From Pseudomonas morbosilactucae (GTDB taxonomy: Bacteria; Pseudomonadota; Gammaproteobacteria; Pseudomonadales; Pseudomonadaceae): a stretch of 64,000 nt of DNA. Below are positions 1-10,300 of the stretch, piece after piece. The first letter of the stretch is position 1; each line of letters opens with the position of its first letter. A program made the translations under genes and the position numbers. The DNA lies in NCBI RefSeq assembly GCF_023241715.1, contig NZ_JALQCW010000058.1:41562-105561 (forward strand), written 5' to 3'. A model generated the notes under the pieces. It was not told where the DNA came from. It ran no database searches and saw nothing but the letters and a program-made list of their open reading frames with translations.

Positions 1-683
1 CGCCAATCCGCCAGATCGAAGCCAAGGGCGCCAAGATCATCGGCCGCTTCGACGCCCCGGCCGGTCTCAAGGGCTACGCCGCCCAGTACCAGAACCGCGG
101 CATGACCCTGTACCTGACCGCCGATGGCCAGCACGTGCTGCTGGGCAACCTGTACGACGCCAACGGCAAGGACCTGAGCGCCGAGCCGCTGCAGAAACTG
201 GTCTACGCGCCGATGGCCAAGGAAGTCTGGGGCAAGATGGAAAACAGCAACTGGATCGCCGACGGCAAAGACGATGCCCCGCGCATCGTCTACCTGTTCA
301 GCGACCCCAACTGCCCGTACTGCAACCTGTTCTGGGAACAGGCGCGGCCCTGGGTCAACGCCGGCAAGGTGCAGTTGCGGCACATCATGGTGGGCATCAT
401 CCGCGAAGACAGCCCGGGTAAATCCGCCGCCCTGCTCGCCGCCAAGGACCCGAAAAAGGCCCTGGCCGATCACGAAAAAGCCGGCAAGGCCAGTTCGCTG
501 AAAGCCCTGGCCAAGATCCCCGCGGACGTCCAGGCCAAGCTCGACGCCAATCTGAAGCTGATGCAAGAGCTGGAGCTGTCGGCCACCCCGGCGATCTTCT
601 ACCTGGACAGCAAAGGTGAGCTGCAACAACAGCAAGGCGCCCCCTCGCCAGACAAATTGACGCAGATCCTCGGCCCGAGATAA
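1..683 (+). CDS. dsbG: Thiol:disulfide interchange protein DsbG (5' end outside window)
   Basis: The reading frame is open from base 3 and ends at a TAA at 681-683, so the signal peptide and most of the dimerisation domain lie before the window. The visible part (about 226 residues) is the end of the N-terminal domain, a linker, and the thioredoxin-like catalytic domain. The active site is C-P-Y-C (codons at 312-323) after the FSDPN segment, and the cis-proline loop is A-T-P-A near the C-terminus. DsbG is a periplasmic dimeric disulfide isomerase and sulfenic acid reductase kept reduced by DsbD. The segment W-x-x-M-E-x-S-x-W-I-x-D-G-K before the active site favours DsbG over DsbC. Identity is by family knowledge; the truncation is only the window edge. 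Confidence 0.9.
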   Translation, partial: PIRQIEAKGAKIIGRFDAPAGLKGYAAQYQNRGMTLYLTADGQHVLLGNLYDANGKDLSAEPLQKLVYAPMAKEVWGKMENSNWIADGKDDAPRIVYLFSDPNCPYCNLFWEQARPWVNAGKVQLRHIMVGIIREDSPGKSAALLAAKDPKKALADHEKAGKASSLKALAKIPADVQAKLDANLKLMQELELSATPAIFYLDSKGELQQQQGAPSPDKLTQILGPR

Positions 684-1011
684 ACCGCGAAAAGTTGCTT
701 GGCTTGAGGGCCCTATCGCTGGCAAGCCAGCTCCTACAAGAGCAGAACGCCTTCAGCCCCGCGCACGCACGGCTGCCATAACGCAGAAACAACGGGCAGA
801 AAAACCCAGGACTGTTTATGACAACGGTGCGCCGACATGACCGGACTTGCACTTCCGAGCCATCGTTTGAGCGATGGCTCCAATACACTCGCCCGACCTT
901 GAGGCGCACTCAGGCGGTCCGCAGTTCCTCGAAAAAAACGCTACAAAAGAAAGCGAACAAGCGCCGTTTCAGACAGCCTTAAACGCCGTGACAGAGGGCC
1001 AGACAGGCTCA
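684..1011. other. Intergenic region between dsbG and ParB-like gene 3
   Basis: 328 bases without a convincing gene. It separates two convergent genes. It contains a REP-like palindrome (713-738) and a perfect 9-bp hairpin (arms 857-865 and 872-880, loop TTTGAG). Neither arm is followed by a clear T-run on either strand, so the second hairpin is only a possible Rho-independent terminator. Confidence 0.5.
713..738. repeat. REP-like palindromic element
   Basis: The core GCTGGC-AA-GCCAGC followed by TCCTACA has the form of the short extragenic palindromes scattered through P. fluorescens-group genomes (inverted GC-rich core, then CTCCTACA). One copy was recognised, just after dsbG. It probably marks the 3' end of that transcript. 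Assignment rests on resemblance to the known family; copy number in the genome cannot be seen here. Confidence 0.6.
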
Positions 1012-2061
1012 TCAGTAGTATTCGTTGGGCCCTTCGCGGGCCAGGATGTTTTCCAGTTCGCAGGTGTCGGCCCGCGCCTCAAGAAGACCGCTGACCTGAT
1101 CGATCCACACCTGTTCCGACGCGATCCCCGCCCAAGACTGGCTGCCAAAACCGTGGTAAGGCCGGTCGTCAAAGGTGCTGATCAGCAATTGGTTGAGGCG
1201 CCCGGTCTCGAGTTTTTTGCGCTGGATCTGCACCTGCAGGGCACCCATCACCTTCTGCTGCTCCTGCGGGTTGGGGCGATAACGGGTGAGGCGCGGCGAG
1301 CCCAGCACCAAGAACTCCGGTGGCAGGTTTTCATCGATGGCCGCCTGCAAACGGTAATGACCGTCGAGGATCAGGTAGGCATTCAGGCCGCTGACGTACC
1401 ACAGCAGCACGGGCGGCAAGGTGCCTTCGCGGGCTTTTTTGCGCCACCACTTCAGCCGCCCGGCCTGGGGGTCCACACCATGCAGGCCGACCACCGCGCC
1501 CCCTTGCTCCCCCAACTCGATCCAACGCGCCGCGCCGGGCTGCTGATTGTCGAGGATCGTGTGACCGCGGAGCGACCACTGCGGCATATGGCTCAGAGCG
1601 TCTTCGCCACCCTTGAAGTACCAGGCGTCGATGCCCTCCAGCAGTGGCCGCATCGGCTTGAGGGATTCCGGGCGCAGGGCCCGCACCAGCCAGTAGCCTG
1701 GGTAAAAGAAGTCCGGCTGGTGCCGCAGCAATTGCTCGACGAAGAAGCGGCTCCAGGCCTTGAGGCGCAGAGCCGGGTCAAGGCGGGCCTGCTGCTCCAC
1801 CAGGGGCGAGTCGATGGGGTCCACCAGGGTTTGCGGCAGTTGTTCCAACAGGTCATTGCGCACCAGCCACACGCCGTAAAGGCAGCGGGACATGGTGCCC
1901 CAGAGCAGGGTGTGCTCGCCCAAAACCAGTTGCATGCGTCGGTTGTTGCCACTGAGCAGGCGCAAGGCCGGCTTGCCGCTGGCCGGGCGCTTCACGTCCA
2001 CCCCCAGGCCTTGCCAGTGCCCAGCCAAATCCTCGATGTCTCGCCAAAAAATCTGTTCCAC
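1012..2061 (-). CDS. ParB/Srx-like family protein, paralogue 3 (function unknown)
   Basis: A 349-residue protein of no family I can name. It is the third and most diverged of three tandem paralogues. It starts at a GTG with AGGGACG just upstream, and the N-terminal pattern W-R-D-I-E-D-x-x-x-x-W-x-G-L-G matches the first paralogue, which supports this start. The C-terminal half holds the family core: GRLKWWRKKAREG, then LPPVLLWY, then DGHYRLQAAIDENLPP. That last motif resembles the DGHhRl-AA signature of the ParB N-terminal/sulfiredoxin fold. A conserved FDDRP lies near the C-terminus. No signal peptide or membrane segment is seen. It lies 68 bp after paralogue 2 and is probably co-transcribed. 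Nuclease, nucleotide-binding or regulatory roles are all possible; none is shown. Confidence 0.75.
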   Translation of the reverse strand: MEQIFWRDIEDLAGHWQGLGVDVKRPASGKPALRLLSGNNRRMQLVLGEHTLLWGTMSRCLYGVWLVRNDLLEQLPQTLVDPIDSPLVEQQARLDPALRLKAWSRFFVEQLLRHQPDFFYPGYWLVRALRPESLKPMRPLLEGIDAWYFKGGEDALSHMPQWSLRGHTILDNQQPGAARWIELGEQGGAVVGLHGVDPQAGRLKWWRKKAREGTLPPVLLWYVSGLNAYLILDGHYRLQAAIDENLPPEFLVLGSPRLTRYRPNPQEQQKVMGALQVQIQRKKLETGRLNQLLISTFDDRPYHGFGSQSWAGIASEQVWIDQVSGLLEARADTCELENILAREGPNEYY

Positions 2062-2129
2062 GATCGTCCCTAATGCCTAAGCTGCCCTGCGGTAAACGGG
2101 CGCGACTATAACAGCCTTATCGCCGCCTT

Positions 2130-3176
2130 CTACAGCGGGTGCTGGCGGCCAATCACCGACTCTGCCTGATCGCCCAGCCCCTGCTCGGTGAGGCAGCGCC
2201 GTACGTCTTCGCACCACTGCGGTTCCGAATCCGTGCTGGCCCAGGCATGGGTGACGCAATTGTATTCAGGCCGGTCGTCGAAGGCCTGGATCAGCGCATC
2301 GTTAACGCTTTCGATGTAGGTCAGGCGATTGCGTGCAGGGGCGTCGCCCCGTTTGAGCAATGAATCCAGCACCCGCTGCTGGTGTTCGGGGCAAGGGCTG
2401 ATGGGGTCCACCTGGGTGGCACTGAGGACGATAAACGACGGCGGCAGGTTCTCGTCGATGGCGGCCTGCAAACGGTAATGGCCGTCGATCACCACATAGG
2501 AATCCAGGCTGGCGACGAACCACAACAGGATCGGCGGCAAGCAGCCCTCACGCGCGGTCTTGCGCCACCACTTCAAACGCCCGGCAACAGGGTCCACCGG
2601 GTGCAAGGTGATCAGTTTCAGGCCACTGGGTACCCAGTTCAGCCACTGCACGCTGCCGGGTTGCTGGGTGTCGAGAAAATTCGCGCCGTCCAGGCCGAAG
2701 CCCGGAAGGTGGTGGTGGGCATCATGGATGGGCCTGAAAGACCAGGCCGATAGCCCGTTGCGCTCAATCACTCGGCGGTTTGAGCCCTCGGGGGGCAAGG
2801 CGCGGGCCAGCCAAAACCCCGGGTAGAAAAAATCGCCGAGGTGTTCGCTGAGCTGGCGCACAAAGAAGCGGCTCCAGGCCTGGAGCCGCTGTTCGGGGGC
2901 CAACTGAGCATGGCGTTGCACATCGGCCGCATTAAGGCCCGGCAACAACCTGCCCTGCTCCCAGCCATGGGGGTTCTTGACCAGCCACCAACCGCTGCAG
3001 TTGCGCGCCAGGGTGGCCCAGAATAGTGGGCTTGATCCCAGCATCAACCTGATCCGCCCGTTGCTGTACGCCTGCACATGCAAGGCCGGCCTGGCCACGG
3101 CGCCCTCGACCTGAAACCCCAGGCCGGCCCACTGGCCTTGCAGGTCTTTGAGGTCGTGCCAGTGAAGCGACTGCAT
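2130..3176 (-). CDS. ParB/Srx-like family protein, paralogue 2 (function unknown)
   Basis: A 348-residue protein closely related to the gene upstream of it. An in-frame extension to 3242 exists, but the ATG at 3176 is preferred: it has AAGGACG eight bases upstream and aligns with the starts of both paralogues (W-x-D-x-x-D-x-x-x-x-W-x-G-L-G). The core reads GRLKWWRKTAREG, LPPILLWF, VVIDGHYRLQAAIDENLPP and FIVLSATQV. The C-terminal section has LIQAFDDRPEY and WASTDSEPQWCE followed by VRRCL. The last two match paralogue 1 almost residue for residue, so these two copies are the youngest pair. No membrane segments are visible. It starts 49 bp after paralogue 1 on the same strand. Function is not known. 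Confidence 0.78.
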   Translation of the reverse strand: MQSLHWHDLKDLQGQWAGLGFQVEGAVARPALHVQAYSNGRIRLMLGSSPLFWATLARNCSGWWLVKNPHGWEQGRLLPGLNAADVQRHAQLAPEQRLQAWSRFFVRQLSEHLGDFFYPGFWLARALPPEGSNRRVIERNGLSAWSFRPIHDAHHHLPGFGLDGANFLDTQQPGSVQWLNWVPSGLKLITLHPVDPVAGRLKWWRKTAREGCLPPILLWFVASLDSYVVIDGHYRLQAAIDENLPPSFIVLSATQVDPISPCPEHQQRVLDSLLKRGDAPARNRLTYIESVNDALIQAFDDRPEYNCVTHAWASTDSEPQWCEDVRRCLTEQGLGDQAESVIGRQHPL

Positions 3177-3225
3177 AGGTCGTCCTTGATGCTGTGCGGC
3201 CCTGACGGCGGGCGGACTCGTCTGC

Positions 3226-4263
3226 TTACCCATGGCGAGCAATCACCGCCTCCACCTGATCGTCCAGCCCCTGCTGGGTCAGGCAGCGCCGTACTTCTTC
3301 GCACCACTGCGGTTCCGAATCCGTGCTGGCCCAGGCGTAAGTGGCGCTGCGGTACTCCGGGCGGTTGTCGAAGGCCTGGATCAGTACCCGGTTCAGGGTT
3401 TCGGTGCTGATGAGTTTGTTGCGCGGCACGGCGTCGCCACGCTTGCTCAACGAATCCAGCACCCGTTGCTGGTGCTCGGGGCACGGGGTGACTTCTCGTA
3501 GCTGGGTGGCGCTGAGGACGATAAAGGCCGGGGGAATGTTCTCGGCAATCGCCGCTTGCAGGCGGTAATGACCATCGATGACCACGTAGGACGCCAGGCC
3601 GCCGACGTACCACAACAGGATCGGCGGCAGGCTGCCTTCCCGGGCTTTCTTGCGCCACCACTTCAGGCGTCCGGCCAGGGGGTCGACGGGGTGCAGGCCG
3701 ACCAGCTTGCCGCCGCCGTGCCACCAGTCGATCCACTCCAGGGTCTGGGGTTGCAGGTTGTCGAGGAAGTCTTTGCCGTACAGGTACCAACGGGGCAACG
3801 GGCTCAGGGGGTCCACGACGGAGGTAAAGCGCCAGCCGTCCAGACTGAGAGGGGGGGCGCTCGCGTCCGGCAGCAAGCCCTGGGCCAACCAATGCCCGGG
3901 GGTAAGAAAGTGCGCGTTGCCTTCGCCGAGGCGAGCAACGAAATAACGGCTCCAGGCCTTGATCCGCAACTCAGGTGCCAACTGCGCGTGCTGTTCGACA
4001 GTGGGTGAGTCGATGGGCGCGATCAATCGGCAATCAGGCGCATCCGGCGCCGGGTTGCGCACCAGCCAGACACCGCCGTGGTCGGTCGCCAGGGTGGCCC
4101 AGAACAGCGGGGTGTCGTCGTGCATCAGCTTGAAACGGGCATTGCTGCCGCTGCGCAGGTGCAACACCGGCCGGCCCGCCGGAGGGTGCTCGACCTCGAC
4201 GCCCAGGCCGCTCCAGCGCCCCTGGGAATCTTCGATATCACGCCAATACAGTTGTTCTGCCAT
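3226..4263 (-). CDS. ParB/Srx-like family protein, paralogue 1 (function unknown)
   Basis: A 345-residue protein, first in the run of three. ATG at 4263 follows AGGGACG and lies only 19 bp beyond the pvdL terminator region, so it either has its own promoter inside or before that hairpin or depends on read-through from pvdL. The fold signal is the same as in its neighbours: GRLKWWRKKAREG, LPPILLWY, VVIDGHYRLQAAIAENIPP, then FIVLSATQL. The N-terminal half is Trp-rich (WRDIED, WSGLG, WLVRNP, KAWSRYF, WLAQGLLP) and conserved across the three. A ParB N-terminal/sulfiredoxin-type fold for the C-terminal half is inferred from the DGHYRLQAA motif alone. Confidence 0.78.
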   Translation of the reverse strand: MAEQLYWRDIEDSQGRWSGLGVEVEHPPAGRPVLHLRSGSNARFKLMHDDTPLFWATLATDHGGVWLVRNPAPDAPDCRLIAPIDSPTVEQHAQLAPELRIKAWSRYFVARLGEGNAHFLTPGHWLAQGLLPDASAPPLSLDGWRFTSVVDPLSPLPRWYLYGKDFLDNLQPQTLEWIDWWHGGGKLVGLHPVDPLAGRLKWWRKKAREGSLPPILLWYVGGLASYVVIDGHYRLQAAIAENIPPAFIVLSATQLREVTPCPEHQQRVLDSLSKRGDAVPRNKLISTETLNRVLIQAFDNRPEYRSATYAWASTDSEPQWCEEVRRCLTQQGLDDQVEAVIARHG

Positions 4264-4282
4264 CGTCCCTGACCCTTGAATG

Positions 4283-4320
4283 AAAACGCCCGGCTCAGGT
4301 ACTTGGACCTGGGCCGGGCG
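4283..4320 (-). terminator. Rho-independent terminator of pvdL
   Basis: Two 14-nt arms (4287-4300 and 4307-4320, one mismatch) around a 6-nt loop form a GC-rich hairpin. On the minus strand it is followed by TTTTC. It sits 54 bp after the pvdL stop codon and 20-odd bp before the next gene on the same strand. Confidence 0.85.
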
Positions 4321-4373
4321 CGATCATAGCAGAGGGTTTGGAGCCCTTAGCACCGGCAAGCCGACGCCGGCCG

Positions 4374-7300
4374 TTACAAGCCCTCCAACTCGGCCATCAG
4401 GTCGCTCAGGCGGTCGACCTTTTCCTCACTGATGGCATTGTCCCCCAGGCCCTCGATGTACTCGGCCAACTCCTGCACCGTGCTGCATTCGAACATGGCC
4501 CGCAGGGGCACGTTGCGTTGCAGGGTTTTCTGCACCCGCGAGGCGATCTGCGTGGCCAACAGCGAATGCCCGCCCAACTCGAAGAAGTTATCGTGCACCC
4601 CGACCCGCTCGACCTTGAGCACCTCGGCCCAGATGTCGGCCAGGGTCTGCTGCAGCTCGTTGCTCGGCGCCTGGTAGTCCTGGCTTTGCAACTGGCCGAT
4701 CTCCAGGGCCGGCAGGGCCTTGCGGTCGAGCTTGCCGTTGGCGTTCAGGGGCAGCCGCTCCAGCCACAGCCAGTGCAGCGGCACCATGTATTCCGGCAGC
4801 TCGACGCGCAGGCGCTGCTTGATGCGCTCCAGTCGCTCGCTGGCACTCAGGCCCGATTCGCCGGCCCCTTGGCTCTCCACCAGGTACCCCACCAGGTGCT
4901 TGCCGTTGACCCCTTCCTGCACCGCCACCGCCGCGTCACGGACTTCCGGTTGCTCGTGCAGGCGGGCTTCGATTTCACCCAGTTCGATGCGGTAGCCGCG
5001 AATTTTCACCTGATGGTCGATACGCCCGACGTACTCCAGCACACCGTCGCTGCGACGCCGTGCCAAGTCGCCGCTGCGGTACAGACGCTCGCCCGGCGCA
5101 CCGAACGGGTTCGGCACAAAGGCCTGGGCGGTGCGCAACGGGTCGCTGACATAACCGCGCCCGACCCCGGTGCCGGCCACGCAGAGTTCACCGACGGCGC
5201 CCAGGGGCACCAAGTCCAGGGCACCGTCCACCAGGTACAACAGGTTGTTGTCGGTGGGAGTGCCAATCGGCAGGTAACTGCCACGGGTCGACGCCAGGTC
5301 CACACGGTAGAAGGCCACATCGTCCGAGCACTCCGCCGGGCCATAGGCGTTGACCAGGCCGATCTGTGGATAACGCAGCAGCCACTGATGGGCCAGTTCC
5401 GGTGGCATCGCCTCGCCGGTGGGCAACATCCAACGCAGGCCGTCGAGGGGAATCGACTCGTGTGCCAGCATGCCCTGGATCAGCGACGGCACGCTCTCCA
5501 GCACGCTGATGCCCTGGGCCTGCACATGCTCCAGCAAGCCCTGGGGATCGTGGGCAATGGTGTTCGGCACGATGTCCACCCGAGCGCCAAACAGCGGTGC
5601 GGCAAGGAACTGCCAGACCGAAATATCGAAGCTCTGGGACGCGGTCTGGGCGATCACATCGGCCTCGCTCAGTTGCAGGTACGGCACCTTGCTCAATTGG
5701 TTATTGAGCATGCCGCGCTGCTCCACCATCACGCCCTTGGGCAGGCCGGTGGAACCGGAGGTGTAGATCACGTAGGCCAGGTTGTCCGGGGCGCTGTAGC
5801 GGCCAGGGTTGTCCTCGGCATAGTCGCCGTTCTGCACCTCATCCCAGACCAGCAAGCGTGGCCGGCCGGCACAGCCAAACTCGTCCAGCAGGGCCTGCGC
5901 CTGTTCACGGCAGGCTTCGGTGCACACCAGCATCGGTGTGTGGCTCAGCTCGATGATGCGCCCCAGGCGCTGGCTCGGCAGGCCCGGGTCCAGGGGCAGG
6001 TAACCAGCCCCGGCCTTGAAGCTGCCGATGATCATGCCCAGCAGGTCCAGGCCGCGCTCGGCCAGCAGGGCCACCGGCTGGTCGAAGCCCACGCCCTTGC
6101 TCAGCAAGGCATGGCCCAGGCGGTTGCTGCGCCGGTTCAACTCGGCGTAGCTGTAGTGCTGATCCAGGCAACTGGCGGCGATGCGCTGTGGATAAGTCGC
6201 CACCTGGGCTTCGAACAGCTCCACGTAGCTGCGCTCCAACGGGTATTCATGCGCGCTCTGATTGCAGCCGTGCAGCAGGAAGTCCTGCTCCTCGTCACCC
6301 AGCAGCGGCAAGTCGGCCATGTCGCCGTGGAAGCCCTGGACCAGGGCCAGCAGCAGGCGCTTGAACTCGCCGAGCATGCGTTCCACGGTGGACTCGTCGA
6401 AATAACGCTGGTCGTAGGACAGGTGCAGGCCCAGGTCGTCCCCCGGGTAGCACACCGCGGTCAGCGGGAAGTTGGTGTGGGTACGACCGGAATCCGAGGT
6501 GGCATTCAAGCTTTGCGCACGGTCCAGCACCGAGACTTCAACCGGTGCGTTCTCGAACACGAACAGGCTGTCGAACAGCGGCTGGCCCTTGGGCAGTTCG
6601 CTGGTTTCCTGGATCGCCACCAACGGCAGGTATTCGTACTCGCGCAGCTGCATGTTGCTGTCCAGCAAAGCGCTGAGCCATTGGCGCACGCTGCAACGCT
6701 GGCCGTCTTCCGGCAGTTGCACCCGCAGGGCGACGCTGTTGATAAACAGGCCCACAGTGCGCTGCATCTCGGGCATGTCCACCGGACGCCCGGCCACGGT
6801 GACGCCGAACAGCACGTCGCGATCACCGCTCAAGCGGCGCAATACCAGGGCCCAGGCCGCCTGGGCGAAGGTGTTGATGGTCAGTTGATGCTGCTGGGCC
6901 AGCTCGCGCAGTTGCGCGCCGTCCCGGGCATCCAGGCGGGTGTAGCGGTCGCCCACCACCATGCCGCCGCTGTCGCCGGCGTGTTCCCGCAGGAAAGGTC
7001 GGTCGCTCGGAATCGGCGTAGTACGCTCGAAGCCTTGCAGGTTGTCGCGCCACCACTGGCGCGCCTCGGCCAGGCTCTGGCGTTGCAGCCAGCCGATGTA
7101 GTCGCGGTAGCGCGGCGGCACGGCCAGTTGCGCTTCGCGGCCCTCGCCCAAAGCGGTGTACAGCTCGAAGAAGTCATTCATCAGCAACGAGCGGCACCAG
7201 GCATCGATGAGGATGTGGTGGTTGCTCATCATGAACCAGTACCGCGCCGCGCCGACCCGGATCAGCCGCAGGTGGAACGGGGCCTGGTTGAGCAAATCGA

Positions 7301-10300
7301 AACCGGCTTCGCGCTCGCTTTTGAGCAAGGCTTGCAGCTTGGGTTCCTGCTCGGCCTCGGCCACCGCCGTCCAGTCCAGGTACTCGATGGGCGTGCTGCC
7401 CGGCTTGTGGATAACCTGCAGCATGTCTTCGCCGACGTTCCAGCAGAACGATGCGCGCAGTGCTTCGTGACGGGCGATCACCGCTTGCCAGGCCTGGGCG
7501 AAACGCTCCGGGTCCAGCTCGCTGTTGATGCGGTAGCGGTCCTGCATGAAGTACAGGCCGGTGCCGGGTTCCAGCAAGGTGTGCAAGAGCATGCCTTCCT
7601 GCATCGGCGTCAACGGGTAAACGTCTTCGATCTGCGCCGCCGGCACCGGCAAGGCGTCCAACTGCGGCTGGGTCAGGCGCGCCAGGGGGAAGTCCGACGG
7701 CGTCAGGCCACCGGCCTCGTCTTTCAGGCAATGGCTGATCAGGCTTTGCAGCTCGCCCAGGTAGGCCTGGGCCAGATCATCGATGGTCTGGATGTCGAAG
7801 CGCTCGGCACTGAAGGTCCAGCGCAACACCAACTCGCCGCCATACACCTGGCTGTCCACGCTGAGTTCGTTGGGCAACGGCGCGTCCGGCGAATGGGCCG
7901 CGCCCATCGGCTCATCCAGGGGCCGGAACAGCGCGTCCTGGCCGAAACTCTGGTCGAACTGGCCCAGGTAGTTGAAGGTCACCGGCGCAGCCGGCAGGCC
8001 CGCCAGGGTCTGGCGGCACAGGTCATCGGCCAGGTAGCGCAGCACGCCATAGCCCAGGCCCTTGTGCGGCACGCCGCGCAGTTGCTCCTTGATGGCCTTG
8101 ATCGAGGCGCCCTGCCCGGCCGCTTCTTCGATCTGCAGTGGAGTCAAGCGCAGCGGATAGGCGCTGGTGAACCAACCGACGCTGCGGGTCAGGTCGATGT
8201 CATCGAACAGGGTTTCGCGGCCGTGGCCTTCAAGCTGGATCAATGCCGATGCTTGCCCGGTCCAGCGGCACAGCACCCGGGCCAGGGCGGTCAGCAGCAG
8301 GTCATTGACCTGGGTGCGGTAAGCCGCCGGGGCCTGTTGCAGCAGTTGCCGGGTGTACTCGGCGTCCAGGGTCACGCTGAGGCTGTGGGCGTGTTTGTGC
8401 TGCCGGCCGCCTTGCGGACGCTCGCACGGCAGCGTCAGGCTCGGGCCCGCCAACTGCGCCTGCCAGACGCTCAGTTCCTCACGCAGCGACTCGCTGCCGG
8501 CATAGGCCTGCAAGCGCGCCGCCCAGTCCCGCAGGGCACTGGTCTTGGCCGGCAGGCTCAACGGCTGCTGCGCCTGCAACTGGCGGTAAGCCGTTTGCAG
8601 GTCTTCCAGCAGCACCCGCCAGGACACGCCATCGACCACCAGGTGGTGAATGGCAAGCAACAGGCGTTGCTCGCCTTCGGGCCCGTCTGCCAGCACGGCA
8701 CGCACCAGCGGCCCGTGTTCCAGGTCGAGGCTGCGCTGGGCATCGGCGAACAGCTCGGTGCAGTGAGCCAGGCTCGGCACCCGCACTTGCCACAACAACG
8801 GTGCATCGCTCAGCGGCTGGTGCTCGGCCCGCCAGGCACCCTGCTCTTCAGTGAAGCGCAGGCGCAGGGCGTCATGCTGTTCCAGCACCGCCAACAGTGC
8901 CTGTTCCAGGTGCTGGGCGTTCAGGGGTTGGGTCGGCTCCAGCAGCAACGCCTGGTTCCAGTGCTGGCGTTCGGGGATGGCACTGTCGAAGAACCAGTGC
9001 TGGATCGGTGTCAGGGCCGACTCGCCGCTGAGCAAGCCTTGCTCCGCGCTCACCTGCTGGCTGCGACTGGCCACAGCGGCCAGGGTTTGCACGGTCTGGT
9101 GCTGGAACAGGTCGCGCGGGCTGAAATGAATGCCCAACTGGCGTGCCCGGCTGACCACCTGGATCGACAGGATCGAGTCGCCGCCCAATTCAAAGAAGTT
9201 GTCATGCAGGCCGACCTGCTGCAGGTTCAACACCTCGCACCAGACGCGCGCCAGGGTCTGCTCCAACTCGTTGCTCGGCGCCACATATTGCTGGCGATTG
9301 AGGCTTGGGTCCGGCATCGGCAAGGCCCGACGGTCCAGCTTGCCGTTGGCGGTCAGCGGCATGCTGGCCAACAGCAGCAGGTGCGTCGGCACCATGTAGT
9401 CCGGCAGTTGGGTCTTGAGCTGGGCCTTGAGTGCTTCACGCAGGGCGGCCTGTTGTGCCTCGTCGGCCTCGGCCACGTCGCTGACCAGGTAGCCGGCCAG
9501 CTGTTTGCCCCCCGGCATGTCCAGGGCCAGCACCACCGCTTCACGCACCGCCTCATGCTCCAGCAGGCGGGTTTCGATTTCCCCCAGTTCGATGCGGAAG
9601 CCGCGGATTTTCACTTGGTGGTCGACCCGGCCGATGTATTCCACTTGGCCGTCGGCGCATTGGCGCACCAGGTCGCCGGTACGGTACAGGCGACCGCCGT
9701 CGGCACTGAACGGGTCAGCGACAAAGCGCTCGGCACTCATGCCCGGCCGCTGGTGGTAACCCTGGGCCAGGCCCGCTCCACCGACAAACAGCTCGCCGGT
9801 GGCACCCGGGGGAACCAGGGCCAGGTCGGCATCCAGGATGTAGGCCACCCGGGCCCCCACCACGGTGCCGATGGGCACGCTGGCCACGCCGTCCGCCAAC
9901 TGCTCGGGCGCCAGGCTGGCCAGGGGCATGACCACGGTTTCGGTCGGCCCGTAGGCATTGAAGAACAGGCTCGGCGTAAAGGCCGCGCGAATCCGCTGCA
10001 GGTGCTCGCCGGTCAGGGCCTCGCCGCCGGTGATGCACATGCGCACCGGCAGGGTCTGGTTCTGGGTCGCCAGCCATTGGGCCAATTGGCTGCCGTAGCT
10101 GGGGGTAAAACCGAGGATGTTGATCCCATGCTGGCGGATCAACTGGCAGATTTCCTCGGCGTCCCACTGCCCTTGAGCGCGCAGCACCACATGGGCGCCA
10201 CTGAGCAGCGGCACCAGCAGGCGCTCGGTGGCGGCGTCGAAGTTGATGGAGTAGAAGTGCAGCTCACAGTCGTCCGGGCGCATGCCGAAGCGCTGGATCA

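Noticed and set aside
874..2073. Plus-strand open frame of about 399 codons opposite paralogue 3
   Set aside because: The minus-strand frame has paralogues with conserved motifs; this one shares nothing with any known protein.
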